Positions 26,343 through 34,215 of a DNA stretch of 64,000 bases are shown here, in pieces. Position 1 is the first letter of the stretch. Each line of letters opens with the position of its first letter. The stretch comes from Phormidium tenue FACHB-1050 (GTDB lineage: Bacteria; Cyanobacteriota; Cyanobacteriia; Pseudanabaenales; Pseudanabaenaceae), in the NCBI RefSeq assembly GCF_014696925.1, contig NZ_JACJQY010000019.1, positions 1 through 64,000 of the forward strand, read 5' to 3'. The position numbers were made by a program, and so were the translations under genes. The notes below the pieces were generated by a model. It was not told the origin of the DNA and made no database searches. It saw only the letters and a list, made by a program, of their open reading frames with translations.

Positions 26343-27871
26343 CAACGCAACCCAGACTAAAATCTAAATCCGACAAGAATTCTGACCGAGACGGAGAGAG
26401 GAGTTACGAGAAACGCTCCGAGAAGTCCTTTGATAAATATTCTGATAAGCGATCTGATAATCGCTCTGACAGCCGATCCGATCGCAGCACAGGCAAATAT
26501 AGCGACAAACGCTCTGACAGTCGTTCCGATAGCCGTCCAGAAAAACCTGCGAGAACCTTTGACAAACCTTATAAATCTGATAAGCCTTACAAGTCATCAG
26601 ATAGAAACACAGATAGAAATTTTGACAAGCGTTCCGACAACCGATCTGACTCTTCTAAATATTCAGGATACGCTGGTAAATCAGACAAATACGCAGATCG
26701 TCGTCCTGAGAAGAATTTTGATAAGCCCTTTGAAAAGCGCAGTGACTCATCATCTGAACCGAGATTTGAGCGCAAGTTTGACAAGCCCATCGGCAAAAAG
26801 TTCGGTGACAAATTCGCCGAGAAGAAATTCGGCGATAAAAAGTTTGGTGACAAGAAGTTCGGCGATAAAAAGTTCGGCGATAAAAAGTTTGAACGTAGCG
26901 ATCGCCCTGAACGTTCTGATCGTGGCAGTGATCGTAATTTCGGCGATCGCCCTGATCGTAACTTTGGTGATCGCAAATTTGACCGCGATCGCAACTTCGG
27001 CGATCACAAAGTTCCCAACTTTGAGCGCCGCTCTTTGCCACCCGTCTCGCGCAATGTTGATCCCGATGGTGAACTAGGAATTGTGCCACCCGTTCATAAT
27101 CCTGAAAATCCTGACATTGTGTATGGTCGCCATGCTGTTGAAGCAGTATTACAAAGCGATCGCAGCATTAATCGAGTTTGGGTAACGGCAAGATTGCGTT
27201 ATGCACCAGATTTTTTACCACTGATTGACGAAGCTAAGGCTGCGGGAGCAGTCGTCGATGAAGTCGATAATACAAGACTGGATCGCATTACAGACAATGG
27301 TAGACACCAAGGTATCGCCGTTCAAGTTTCTGCTTACGAATATGCTGATCTTGATGAGTTGATTGTCAAAGCTAAGGAAAAATCGGCTAATCCTGTCATT
27401 GTGATCGCAGACGGTATCACTGATCCCCATAATTTGGGAGCAATTATCCGCAGTGCTGCTGCTCTCGGAGCGCAAGCCTTAGTAATTCCCCAGCGTCGTG
27501 CAGCAGGAATTACGGCTACCGTTGCCAAAGTCGCCGCAGGTACATTAGAAATTTTGCCCGTCGCTCGTGTTGTTAATCTCAATCGCGCCCTTGAAAAAAT
27601 CAAAGAAGCGGGTTTCTGGGTTTATGGAACCATGGCAGGGACAAGCGAACCTATTCACAAAGCCAAGTTCTCAGGGGCGATCGCTTTGGTGATTGGCTCG
27701 GAAGATGAGGGGCTCAGCCTCTCGGTTCAAAAAAACTGTGACTTTCTCGTTTCTATACCTTTAGATGGAAAAGTGGAAAGCCTGAATGCATCTGTAGCCA
27801 CAGGAATGGCTCTGTACGAGATTTTCAGACAACGTTGGGTGAATACGTTAAACCTGAACAATTTGTCTTAA
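26339..27871 (+). CDS. rlmB: TrmH/SpoU-family 23S rRNA 2'-O-ribose methyltransferase (RlmB type) with a long charged N-terminus
   Basis: Methylates a ribose in 23S rRNA (RlmB acts on G2251). The C-terminal ~270 residues hold the substrate-binding domain (DIVYGRHAVEAVLQSDRSI) and the knotted SPOUT domain: ITDPHNLGAIIRSAAALGA (motif 1), LVIGSEDEGLSLSV (motif 2) and IPLDGKVESLNASVATGMAL (motif 3). The first ~240 residues are low complexity, almost only D, R, S, K, F, G, P and N, with repeated KFGDK and SDxRSD units, and are probably disordered and RNA-binding. Overlaps mrnC by ATGA. Repeats in the extension keep several other frames free of stops over 26400-27090; those are not genes. Confidence 0.92.
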   Translation: MTTQPRLKSKSDKNSDRDGERSYEKRSEKSFDKYSDKRSDNRSDSRSDRSTGKYSDKRSDSRSDSRPEKPARTFDKPYKSDKPYKSSDRNTDRNFDKRSDNRSDSSKYSGYAGKSDKYADRRPEKNFDKPFEKRSDSSSEPRFERKFDKPIGKKFGDKFAEKKFGDKKFGDKKFGDKKFGDKKFERSDRPERSDRGSDRNFGDRPDRNFGDRKFDRDRNFGDHKVPNFERRSLPPVSRNVDPDGELGIVPPVHNPENPDIVYGRHAVEAVLQSDRSINRVWVTARLRYAPDFLPLIDEAKAAGAVVDEVDNTRLDRITDNGRHQGIAVQVSAYEYADLDELIVKAKEKSANPVIVIADGITDPHNLGAIIRSAAALGAQALVIPQRRAAGITATVAKVAAGTLEILPVARVVNLNRALEKIKEAGFWVYGTMAGTSEPIHKAKFSGAIALVIGSEDEGLSLSVQKNCDFLVSIPLDGKVESLNASVATGMALYEIFRQRWVNTLNLNNLS

Positions 27872-28020
27872 CACCATGTTTTAAGTTATATAAACTAATG
27901 GAAGAAAAGATGTAGATATAAGACTTTCCTATTTTTTGAGTTACATTAAATATATAGGAAAAGTCTTAAATCTAAGTCTTTATCGCTCACCAAAACCATT
28001 CACTTTAGCTATGTAAAATC

Positions 28021-28314
28021 ATGGGTGGTAATTTGTTTAAGAACATTTTCACATCAATTCTCGAAACATTTGGTTTGGCTGTGTGGATCGAAATTGTTAC
28101 CGATTCACCTCATTGCACTTATTACTTTGGTCCTTTTACGAGCACGGCTGAGGCTGAATTAGCCAAGGTCGGTTATATAGAAGATTTGGAAGCGGAAGGT
28201 TCTAAGGGGCTTGCTATTACTGTAAAGCGCTGTAAGCCTGAAAACCTTACTGTTTATGATGATTCACTGGATTTTAAGTTCGACCGTTTTCTTGTATTTA
28301 GCGGTCAAACCTAA
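28021..28314 (+). CDS. DUF1816 protein
   Basis: A 97-residue cyanobacterial protein with the DUF1816 core: AVWIEIVTDSPHCTYYFGPF, then STAEAELAKVGYIEDLEAEG and ITVKRCKPENLTVYDD. Related domains occur near phycobilisome linker polypeptides, but no function is established. ATG 28021. It stands between rlmB and msrA on the same strand; a small hairpin follows. Confidence 0.88.
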   Translation: MGGNLFKNIFTSILETFGLAVWIEIVTDSPHCTYYFGPFTSTAEAELAKVGYIEDLEAEGSKGLAITVKRCKPENLTVYDDSLDFKFDRFLVFSGQT

Positions 28315-28337
28315 AGCCACTAAATTTATGAATTAGA

Positions 28338-28361
28338 CTAGGGGCTAAAGCCCCTAATTTT
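28338..28361 (+). terminator. hairpin ACTAGGGGCTAAAGCCCCTAATTTTTAGT
   Basis: Short GC stem with a T-rich tail after the DUF1816 gene and before msrA. Confidence 0.7.
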
Positions 28362-28380
28362 TAGTGAGATAAATACATAT

Positions 28381-29037
28381 ATGTTATTTGGACTTGGCAA
28401 AAAGTTAACACTTCCATCAGCGTCTGAAGCGCTTAAAGGAAGAAATTCGGCAATTCCTACAGCCTCTCACCATTTTGTAAATGGGAATGCGTTGAAACCA
28501 CCTTTTCCTGAAGGTATGGAAACTGCTGTTTTTGGATTAGGCTGTTTTTGGGGAGCAGAGCGTAAGTTTTGGCAACAAAAAGGAATCTATGTAACGGCTG
28601 TGGGTTATGCCGCTGGGCTAACTCCTAATCCAACCTATGAGGAAGTCTGTTCGGGCATGACTGGACACAACGAAGTTGTTTTAGTTGTGTACGATCCCAA
28701 GGTGATTAGTTATGCTGATTTGCTTAAGGTCTTTTGGGAATCCCATAACCCTACTCAAGGAATGCAACAGGGCAATGATAAGGGCACGCAATATCGTTCA
28801 GGTATTTATGTGTACAACGATGTCCAACGCAAACTTGCAGAAGATTCGCGAGAAGTCTATCAGGATGCTCTTAAGGCTTCAGGAATGAAGCAGGGTATTA
28901 CGACTGAAATTCGTGATGCTGGTGATTTTTATTATGCTGAGGGCTACCATCAGCAGTATCTCGCCAAAAATCCAGGTGGATATTGTGGTCTAGGTGGTAC
29001 TAACGTTTGTTATCCGCCTACTTTAGCAGTTAGCTAA
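28381..29037 (+). CDS. msrA: peptide methionine-S-sulfoxide reductase A
   Basis: Repairs methionine-S-sulfoxide in oxidised proteins using thioredoxin. The active site is [16 protein letters not shown] (nucleophilic Cys in GCFWG), with [25 protein letters not shown] and the resolving-Cys tail [12 protein letters not shown]. The length of 218 residues includes ~50 N-terminal residues before the core, common in cyanobacterial MsrA. ATG 28381; a clear terminator follows. Confidence 0.96.
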   Translation: MLFGLGKKLTLPSASEALKGRNSAIPTASHHFVNGNALKPPFPEGMETAVFGLGCFWGAERKFWQQKGIYVTAVGYAAGLTPNPTYEEVCSGMTGHNEVVLVVYDPKVISYADLLKVFWESHNPTQGMQQGNDKGTQYRSGIYVYNDVQRKLAEDSREVYQDALKASGMKQGITTEIRDAGDFYYAEGYHQQYLAKNPGGYCGLGGTNVCYPPTLAVS

Positions 29038-29042
29038 AACCC

Positions 29043-29073
29043 AAAAAAAGCCTCGCAATGCGAGGCTTTTTTA
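29043..29073 (+). terminator. msrA terminator
   Basis: AAAAAAGCCTCGC-AAT-GCGAGGCTTTTTT, 6 bases after the stop. Confidence 0.9.
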
Positions 29074-29077
29074 TTCT

Positions 29078-29106
29078 TGAAGTGTCGCGCTCCGCGTGGC
29101 ACTTCA
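29078..29106. repeat. TGAAGTGTCGCGC palindrome
   Basis: TGAAGTGTCGCGCTCCGCGTGGCACTTCA, imperfect stem next to the end of the convergent LpxB-related gene. Confidence 0.65.
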
Positions 29107-29111
29107 TTTTT

Positions 29112-30371
29112 TTAAAGAGTTTTTATCACCATTTCGGCCAGCTTTGTAGCTGCTCCTACTTGTCCACATACTTGTTTTAAGCGATCGCGCATTTTTGCTA
29201 GTTCATCAGGATGATCAAGATAAAACAAAATTTCCGTGGCAACTTGGGTGGGAGTCAAATCCCCTAAAAGTTCTGGCACGATCGCTGCACCTGCCCAAAT
29301 ATTCGGCCAAGCTAATAATTGACCTTTTTTTTGAATTTCGGTTATTAGGATGGAATTAATTAAAACCCTGAGAAATTTACCCAAGACTGGTGCAGTAGCA
29401 AGTAAACCTAAAACTCCGTCCCATCCCACCTTCATATCTACAAAATTAGTAGGTAATAAAACAATCATAGGTTGATGGAGGGCTGCTAGCTCGGCAGTAT
29501 TTGCCCCAACCGTCGTAATGCACAATTGACTACTTTGAATGAGAGCATGGGCTGGGAATTCCCGATGAATCTTAATAACTGTGCCTTTAGCTGTTACTAA
29601 ATTCTCATCGATCAAAGTTGCGGTTGCCCCATCACTATCGTCTGTAGGGAAACTATTTTGAGCATACTTCGCTAAGCCTTCTGGGGTAGTTGTTGGGGCT
29701 AAGGCGATTACTAATTCTAAGTCAGGACGCTTTTGCTTGAGGATATCGGCGATCGCCACAGCTAGAGGTACACCGATCTGTAATTTATGTCCTTTGGAAC
29801 CTGGCATAAAGCAAATTTGTAAGGTAGAGCCAGAGTCACTTAGTAACTTTGTTTCTACCCGATCAACCATCAAATCTCCGATAACTGTTGATTTTTGACG
29901 AAATTCTGCTGGAATCTTGTCGGTGATCGCTTGATTACGCACAGCGAATAAATCAGCCCAGCGATACCATCTAGCTTCCCATTCTGCATAGATTAAAGTT
30001 TTGTAACCTAGACGCTTAGCGATCGCTACCGTAAAAAACTGATCCCCACCCAAAAAAATCACAATTCCTTGCTTTGCCCATTCCCAATTGGGAGTTCTGC
30101 CCCACAGCAAAAAATCAAAAAACTGCTCCTGTGGCAATACTCGTTCAACATTAGGAAAGCTTTGGGCGAGTTGCGCCTCTTTTCCACTGGCGTTCTGACA
30201 AGGCGAGAGGGCGATCGAGATGCGGATTTTCGCTAGGGCTTCAGGCGATCGCTGCTGCTCTATTGCCAAAGCTTTGAGAAAAGGATATACCCATGTCGTT
30301 AACTCCCCAGGTCCATTCGACAGAATTAAAATATCTGTGAAGATATTTGTGGTTTGAGGATTGTTAATCAT
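29112..30371 (-). CDS. LpxB-related glycosyltransferase-fold protein, cyanobacterial
   Basis: A 419-residue protein of the lipid-A-disaccharide-synthase-related family kept across cyanobacteria. It contains DILILSNGPGELTTWVYPFL, VIFLGGDQFFTVAIAKRLGY, YAEWEARWYRWADLF, LQICFMPGSKGHKLQIGVPL and ITTVGANTAELAALHQPMIV, the Glu of the last being the usual nucleotide-sugar contact. It is distinct from the authentic lpxB at 34216, so it presumably has a different, unknown sugar-transfer role. ATG 30371. Upstream is the divergent btpA. Confidence 0.75.
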   Translation of the reverse strand: MINNPQTTNIFTDILILSNGPGELTTWVYPFLKALAIEQQRSPEALAKIRISIALSPCQNASGKEAQLAQSFPNVERVLPQEQFFDFLLWGRTPNWEWAKQGIVIFLGGDQFFTVAIAKRLGYKTLIYAEWEARWYRWADLFAVRNQAITDKIPAEFRQKSTVIGDLMVDRVETKLLSDSGSTLQICFMPGSKGHKLQIGVPLAVAIADILKQKRPDLELVIALAPTTTPEGLAKYAQNSFPTDDSDGATATLIDENLVTAKGTVIKIHREFPAHALIQSSQLCITTVGANTAELAALHQPMIVLLPTNFVDMKVGWDGVLGLLATAPVLGKFLRVLINSILITEIQKKGQLLAWPNIWAGAAIVPELLGDLTPTQVATEILFYLDHPDELAKMRDRLKQVCGQVGAATKLAEMVIKTL

Positions 30372-30575
30372 AGTTAATAAACTTGGTTAATAAACTTGTA
30401 AGGGTAGATAGAGAAATTCGCGCCCTCTCTACTTTATGGGTTGATTGCTAGAAATTGGAATGGCGGGATCGAATTCACGATAAAATTATGCACTCATGAT
30501 CGAGTTAAATTAAAAGCTAGTAACGAAGCTTTTTACCCCAATTTTTTACTCAAGTTTTTTATAAGCGTCACGCAT

Positions 30576-31442
30576 GTGGATTTAAGTAGTTTATTTGATA
30601 CGCCAAAACCCGTGATCGGGGTCATTCATCTTTTGCCATTGCCTACTTCGCCGCGTTGGGGGAGCAGCCTTAAAGAGGTCATTGATCGAGCCGAACAGGA
30701 AGCAACTGCCCTTGCCGCAGGCGGAGTGCATGGAATTATCGTAGAGAATTTTTTTGATGCTCCGTTTACCAAAGATCGAGTTGATCCTGCGGTGGTCAGT
30801 TCCATGAGTCTGATTGTGCATCGTGTCAAACAGATGGTTGGCATTCCTGTTGGCATTAATGTGCTGAGGAATGATGGTCATAGTGCCTTAGCGATCGCCT
30901 CCTGTGTCGGTGCAAAGTTTATTCGCGTCAATGTCCTTATGGGCGTAATGGCAACCGATCAAGGCATTATCGAAGGAGATGCTTACAAGCTGCTCCGATA
31001 TCGTCGTGAACTAGGTTCAGATGTGAAAATCTTTGCTGATGTTTTGGTAAAGCACGCTCAACCTATTTCTGTACCGCAGATCGCCGCCGCAGTCCACGAT
31101 ACTGTCCATCGCGGACTTGCCGATGCCGTAATTTTATCGGGATGGGCAACAGGACATGCTCCAACATCTGAGGATCTCAAGGAAGCAAAAATTGCTTGTG
31201 GTGATACACCTCTATTGGTGGGATCTGGTGCAACATGGGATAACGTACCGCAGTTGATGGAATATGCTGATGGTGTGATTGTCTCTAGCTCATTAAAGCG
31301 TAATGGCCAGATTCAACAGGCGATTGATCCAATCAGGGTCAGCCGTTTTGTCGATGCTGTGCGCTTAGATATTGCCAATAAAAAAAATAAGCGTATCGCT
31401 GAAGAGCAAATATTGCGATCGCCGCCAGTGTCGATTGGTTAA
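30576..31442 (+). CDS. btpA: BtpA family photosystem I biogenesis protein
   Basis: Thylakoid-associated TIM-barrel protein needed to keep PsaA/PsaB stable. Family sequence is clear: DTPKPVIGVIHLLPLPTSPR at the N-terminus, GGVHGIIVENFFDAPF, AKFIRVNVLMGVMATDQGII, FADVLVKHAQPI and GSGATWDNVPQLMEYADGVI. I place the start at GTG 30576, giving a family-like N-terminus MDLSSLFDTPKPVIGV (288 residues). The frame is open upstream to a TTG at 30441, but those 45 residues do not look like BtpA. It is followed by a repeat-filled 160-bp gap. Confidence 0.92.
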   Translation: MDLSSLFDTPKPVIGVIHLLPLPTSPRWGSSLKEVIDRAEQEATALAAGGVHGIIVENFFDAPFTKDRVDPAVVSSMSLIVHRVKQMVGIPVGINVLRNDGHSALAIASCVGAKFIRVNVLMGVMATDQGIIEGDAYKLLRYRRELGSDVKIFADVLVKHAQPISVPQIAAAVHDTVHRGLADAVILSGWATGHAPTSEDLKEAKIACGDTPLLVGSGATWDNVPQLMEYADGVIVSSSLKRNGQIQQAIDPIRVSRFVDAVRLDIANKKNKRIAEEQILRSPPVSIG

Positions 31443-31471
31443 AATAAAAACTAAAGGTGCATAGCGCCTCT

Positions 31472-31580
31472 AGTGATACCAAACCACAAAATGGCATAGC
31501 TACTTTTTAGTTTTAAAACCCTTACTGAGTATGTTGTTTAGTCTCAAAGTGTCGTCACACTTTTGAGCCTTGGTATTATA
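31472..31580. repeat. repeat block bounded by ATACCAAACCACA and TTGGTATTATA
   Basis: Starts GATACCAAACCACAAAATGGC, contains TTTTAAAACCCTTACTGAG, then CAAAGTGTCGTCACACTTTTGAG, and ends CCTTGGTATTATAA. The ends read like ATACCAAA...TTTGGTAT of the IS630-type group; the interior shares AAAACCCTTACTG/CAGTAAGGGTTTT with 6006-6020 and AAAACCCAATAAGGG with 53087-53101. Confidence 0.6.
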
Positions 31581-31605
31581 AATCTATTAGCAGGTAGGTA
31601 CAAAA

Positions 31606-32496
31606 TTGTCAGGAACAGCTACAAGAAAACGATCTGAGCCTTGGTTGCATCGGTGGTCGCGCCCTGCGATCGTCGCTTTGACCCTATTTGGCTTTTCTCT
31701 AACAACTTATTTGACCGTAACCCACTTCTTTGGTCAAAAAGTCGCCCTCTGTGATGTACAAGGCAGCGGTTGTGATTTAGTGCTGAGCAGTGAGTATGCC
31801 AAGATTTTTGGAATCCCCCTAACGATTTTTGGCGCTCTAGGTTATCTCACTTTAGGACTTTTGGCAGGATTGCCATTGATATTAAAAAAGGATGATCCCA
31901 AGGCGCAGGCGCAACTCAAGGAAGTAGCCAATTTCTTGATGTTCATGGTTTCTTCGGCAACATTTGTGTTTAGTGGATACCTAATGTATCTACTTGCCTC
32001 AGGCAGTATCGGCGGACAGCCTCAGGTTTGCCTCTATTGCATATCCTCCGCTGCCACCATGACCACAATTTGGTTGCTCACGATATTTGGCTATGCGTGG
32101 AAAGATGTTGGCAATCTTTTCTTTACAGGTGCGATCGTGGCGATCGTCACTCTTACCGCAACTCTTGGTGTTTACGCGAACCAAGGTAAACTTGCGGCTC
32201 AGAGTAACTCCTATGCAGGACGACTAGCCCAGCACTTAACCTCAACAAATGCCAAAATGTATGGGGCTTATTGGTGTTCACATTGTGAAAATCAAAAAAG
32301 AAAATTTGGCGAAGCTCAAAAGCTGATTCCCTACATTGAATGTGATGCTAATGGTGTAAATCCGCAAACTGCCCTATGCCAACAAAAGGGAATTAAGGGA
32401 TTTCCCACTTGGGAGATTAATGGCAAGTTACTTTCTGGTGAAAGAAGTTTAGATGAATTAGCGAATGAGTCTGGCTATACAGGCGCTCGCAACTAA
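31606..32496 (+). CDS. VKOR-thioredoxin fusion (LTO1-type disulfide-forming protein)
   Basis: Makes disulfide bonds in the lumen or periplasm. Residues ~20-195 form a four- to five-helix vitamin K epoxide reductase domain: LCDVQGSGCDLVLSSEYAKI with the loop Cys pair, and VCLYCISSA with the quinone-proximal CxxC. Residues ~200-296 are a thioredoxin-like domain, MYGAYWCSHCENQKRKFG with CxxC, plus IECDANGV and IKGFPTWEINGK. This fusion is typical of cyanobacteria and of plant LTO1, needed for photosystem II assembly. The start is TTG at 31606 with AGGTAGG upstream; no better start exists. Confidence 0.95.
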   Translation: MSGTATRKRSEPWLHRWSRPAIVALTLFGFSLTTYLTVTHFFGQKVALCDVQGSGCDLVLSSEYAKIFGIPLTIFGALGYLTLGLLAGLPLILKKDDPKAQAQLKEVANFLMFMVSSATFVFSGYLMYLLASGSIGGQPQVCLYCISSAATMTTIWLLTIFGYAWKDVGNLFFTGAIVAIVTLTATLGVYANQGKLAAQSNSYAGRLAQHLTSTNAKMYGAYWCSHCENQKRKFGEAQKLIPYIECDANGVNPQTALCQQKGIKGFPTWEINGKLLSGERSLDELANESGYTGARN

Positions 32497-32497
32497 A

Positions 32498-32532
32498 TAA
32501 AAAAAGAGAGTGCTTTGCACTCTCTTTTTTTA
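32498..32532. terminator. shared terminator of convergent VKOR and substrate-binding protein genes
   Basis: AAAAAAAGAGAGTGC-TTT-GCACTCTCTTTTTTT, A and T tracts at both ends. Confidence 0.92.
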
Positions 32533-33357
32533 TAAACCCCAAAAATTTGCTCGTTCTTTGAGCCAGCCATTTTTACGCCATTTTTCGACAATATCAAATA
32601 CACGATCGCGTAAGTCCAAATGTTGCAACCCTCGCGGCAAAGCGATCGCTAAACTATGCACGGCTAGGGGTTGCCCAATGATTGCAAAATCAGGATACTC
32701 TCTAAGCCATTGGGTGAGGCTAGTGCGATCGCCCACAAAAGCTTTGACTTTGCCCGATTGCAATGCATTTAAACCGTCTTGATAAGAATTAGCGCCAATG
32801 ATCGCTGCCTTGGGGAATTGCGATTGAATCACCGCGATCGCTGCCGAATTTTTGAGTACCCCAATCGCTGAAGGTTGGCTTAGTTCTTGAAAAGTTGTGC
32901 CGCGCCTAGCGATGGCAATTGTGCTGTCAGTGTAGTAGGGCAATGAAAAATCTATCAGCCGCGAACGATTATTGGTAACTGTAATTTGGGCGATCGCTAA
33001 GTCAACTAGATTGGTTTGTAATGCTGAGAGACGATCGCGATTTTTTAGTGGCACTAATTCAACGGGGAAATCTAGCTCTTTGGCTAACTCACGCGCAATA
33101 TCAATTTCTAGTCCTGCTAAGTTACCACTGCGATCGCGAAATCCTAAGGGATACAAATTATCTTTGACACCGACAATTAACTTGCCCCGCTTCTTAATTT
33201 TATCGAGAGTATTTATGTCTGGGGTGATAGCTGAATTTGTTTCTGCGGCGATCGCCAAATGATCGGGCTGAATCACCTTGAGATAATTTCCGCCAGTAAA
33301 TAAAGCAATCATGGCGAGCGTTGTTACGGCAAAAGTATTACTTTGAGCTTTTCTCAC
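32530..33357 (-). CDS. amino-acid ABC transporter substrate-binding protein (SBP_bac_3)
   Basis: Periplasmic solute-binding protein of the polar amino-acid family. After a signal peptide (QSNTFAVTTLAMIALF) comes a family 3 binding domain: KRGKLIVGVKDNLYPLGFRD, LAGLEIDIARELAKEL, DLAIAQITVTNNRSRLIDFS, PYYTDSTIAIARRG and FVGDRTSLTQWLREY. Start: GTG 33357 follows AGGAGG with a 4-base spacer and gives MRKAQSNTF; the upstream TTG at 33387 lies inside the rplT terminator hairpin and is rejected. No permease or ATPase gene is adjacent, so it may serve a transporter encoded elsewhere. About 275 residues. Confidence 0.88.
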   Translation of the reverse strand: MRKAQSNTFAVTTLAMIALFTGGNYLKVIQPDHLAIAAETNSAITPDINTLDKIKKRGKLIVGVKDNLYPLGFRDRSGNLAGLEIDIARELAKELDFPVELVPLKNRDRLSALQTNLVDLAIAQITVTNNRSRLIDFSLPYYTDSTIAIARRGTTFQELSQPSAIGVLKNSAAIAVIQSQFPKAAIIGANSYQDGLNALQSGKVKAFVGDRTSLTQWLREYPDFAIIGQPLAVHSLAIALPRGLQHLDLRDRVFDIVEKWRKNGWLKERANFWGL

Positions 33358-33360
33358 ATA

Positions 33361-33367
33361 ACCTCCT
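33361..33367 (-). promoter_or_regulatory. ribosome binding site AGGAGG of the substrate-binding protein gene
   Basis: AGGAGG on the minus strand, 4 bases before GTG 33357; it decides the start codon. Confidence 0.8.
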
Positions 33368-33378
33368 GAAAAATCTCC

Positions 33379-33434
33379 AAAACCCAAAAAATAAAAAAGC
33401 GGCGCAATGCGCCGCTTTTTTATTTTTTGGGTTT
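33379..33434 (-). terminator. rplT terminator, long AACCCAAAAAATAAAAAAGCGGCGC hairpin
   Basis: Perfect ~25-bp stem with loop AAT, touching the rplT stop at 33433. It also carries the CCCAA...TTGGG arm shared with the modular palindromes, and ends about 20 bases before the next gene. Confidence 0.88.
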
Positions 33435-33786
33435 ATACGACAGATTTTGCTTTTTCGACGATCGCCGTAAATGCTTGGGGATCGAGAATGGCAATTTGAG
33501 AAAGCATCTTACGATTGATGTCGATATTTGCTTTCTTGAGCAGTCCTGCGAACTTGCTATAGCTCAAACCTTGTTGGCGAGCCGCAGCATTAATGCGGGT
33601 AATCCAGAGGCTACGGAAATCGCGCTTCTTCTTGCGGCGATCGCGGTAGGCATTACGCAGAGCTTTCATTACCTGCTGGTTAGCAGTGCGGAACAGCTTA
33701 GAGTGCGATCCGCGAAAGCCCTTGGCTAATTTTAGTACTTTGTTGCGGCGCTTTCTAGCTACGTTACCGCGTTTTACTCTCGTCAT
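33433..33786 (-). CDS. rplT: 50S ribosomal protein L20
   Basis: Large-subunit protein that binds 23S rRNA early in assembly. Its 117 residues are strongly conserved: [63 protein letters not shown] at 33786. It follows rpmI, the universal rpmI-rplT pair; infC is not adjacent. In other bacteria L20 autoregulates the pair through mRNA structure; the hairpin in the 71-bp gap could matter for that or for partial termination. Confidence 0.98.
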   Translation of the reverse strand: MTRVKRGNVARKRRNKVLKLAKGFRGSHSKLFRTANQQVMKALRNAYRDRRKKKRDFRSLWITRINAAARQQGLSYSKFAGLLKKANIDINRKMLSQIAILDPQAFTAIVEKAKSVV

Positions 33787-33820
33787 GGCTTCGTTATTAT
33801 CGTGATTTGTTTTTATTTAA

Positions 33821-33853
33821 TTTTTTTACAGGGTGCTAAGCACCCTGTAAAAA
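33821..33853 (-). terminator. hairpin between rpmI and rplT
   Basis: TTTTTACAGGGTGC-TAA-GCACCCTGTAAAAA. In the direction of transcription it has a T-rich tail, so it could partially terminate or process the rpmI-rplT message. Confidence 0.8.
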
Positions 33854-33857
33854 GCTC

Positions 33858-34055
33858 TTAGGCGTAAGGCATCATTGCGCTTACTCTGTCATTATCAGTC
33901 TCATCAACTATAGCCATCTGACCCAATCTGCTCTTACGAACAGTAGGCTTATGCTCTAGTAGGTGGTTGCGACCAGCGTGGCGGCGAGCAAACTTGCCGC
34001 TACCCGTCACCTTGAATCGCTTGGCGGCAGATTTACGAGTTTTGAGCTTAGGCAC
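33858..34055 (-). CDS. rpmI: 50S ribosomal protein L35
   Basis: Small basic large-subunit protein of 65 residues with family sequence [20 protein letters not shown], followed by [17 protein letters not shown] at 34055, AGAAAGAAG upstream. It is the first gene of rpmI-rplT, divergent from lpxB, from which it is separated by a palindrome. Confidence 0.97.
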   Translation of the reverse strand: MPKLKTRKSAAKRFKVTGSGKFARRHAGRNHLLEHKPTVRKSRLGQMAIVDETDNDRVSAMMPYA

Positions 34056-34148
34056 TTCTTTCTAGTCCAAATTTTTGACCTTTACGAGTGTACCATAAGG
34101 TAATGCCATATATTGCATTTAGTACGCAATTCAAATAATTATCATTTA

Positions 34149-34204
34149 AAACTGATTTTAGAGTTTTCTGTGCCGTAGGCACAGAAAACTCTAAAATCGG
34201 TTTC
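34149..34204. repeat. AAACTGATTTTAGAGTTTTCTG palindrome
   Basis: Nearly perfect 25-bp stem with GTGCC-GTA-GGCAC core between divergent rpmI and lpxB; it lies where the promoters of both must be. Confidence 0.85.
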
Positions 34205-34215
34205 AGTCGAACTCT

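Noticed and set aside
26430..27090. Long open frames in other frames and on the opposite strand of the rlmB extension
   Set aside because: They arise from the low-complexity D/R/S/K repeats; the translations are compositionally odd and match no protein-like pattern.
30441..30575. Extended N-terminus for BtpA starting at TTG 30441
   Set aside because: The extra 45 residues do not resemble the family, and GTG 30576 gives the expected start.
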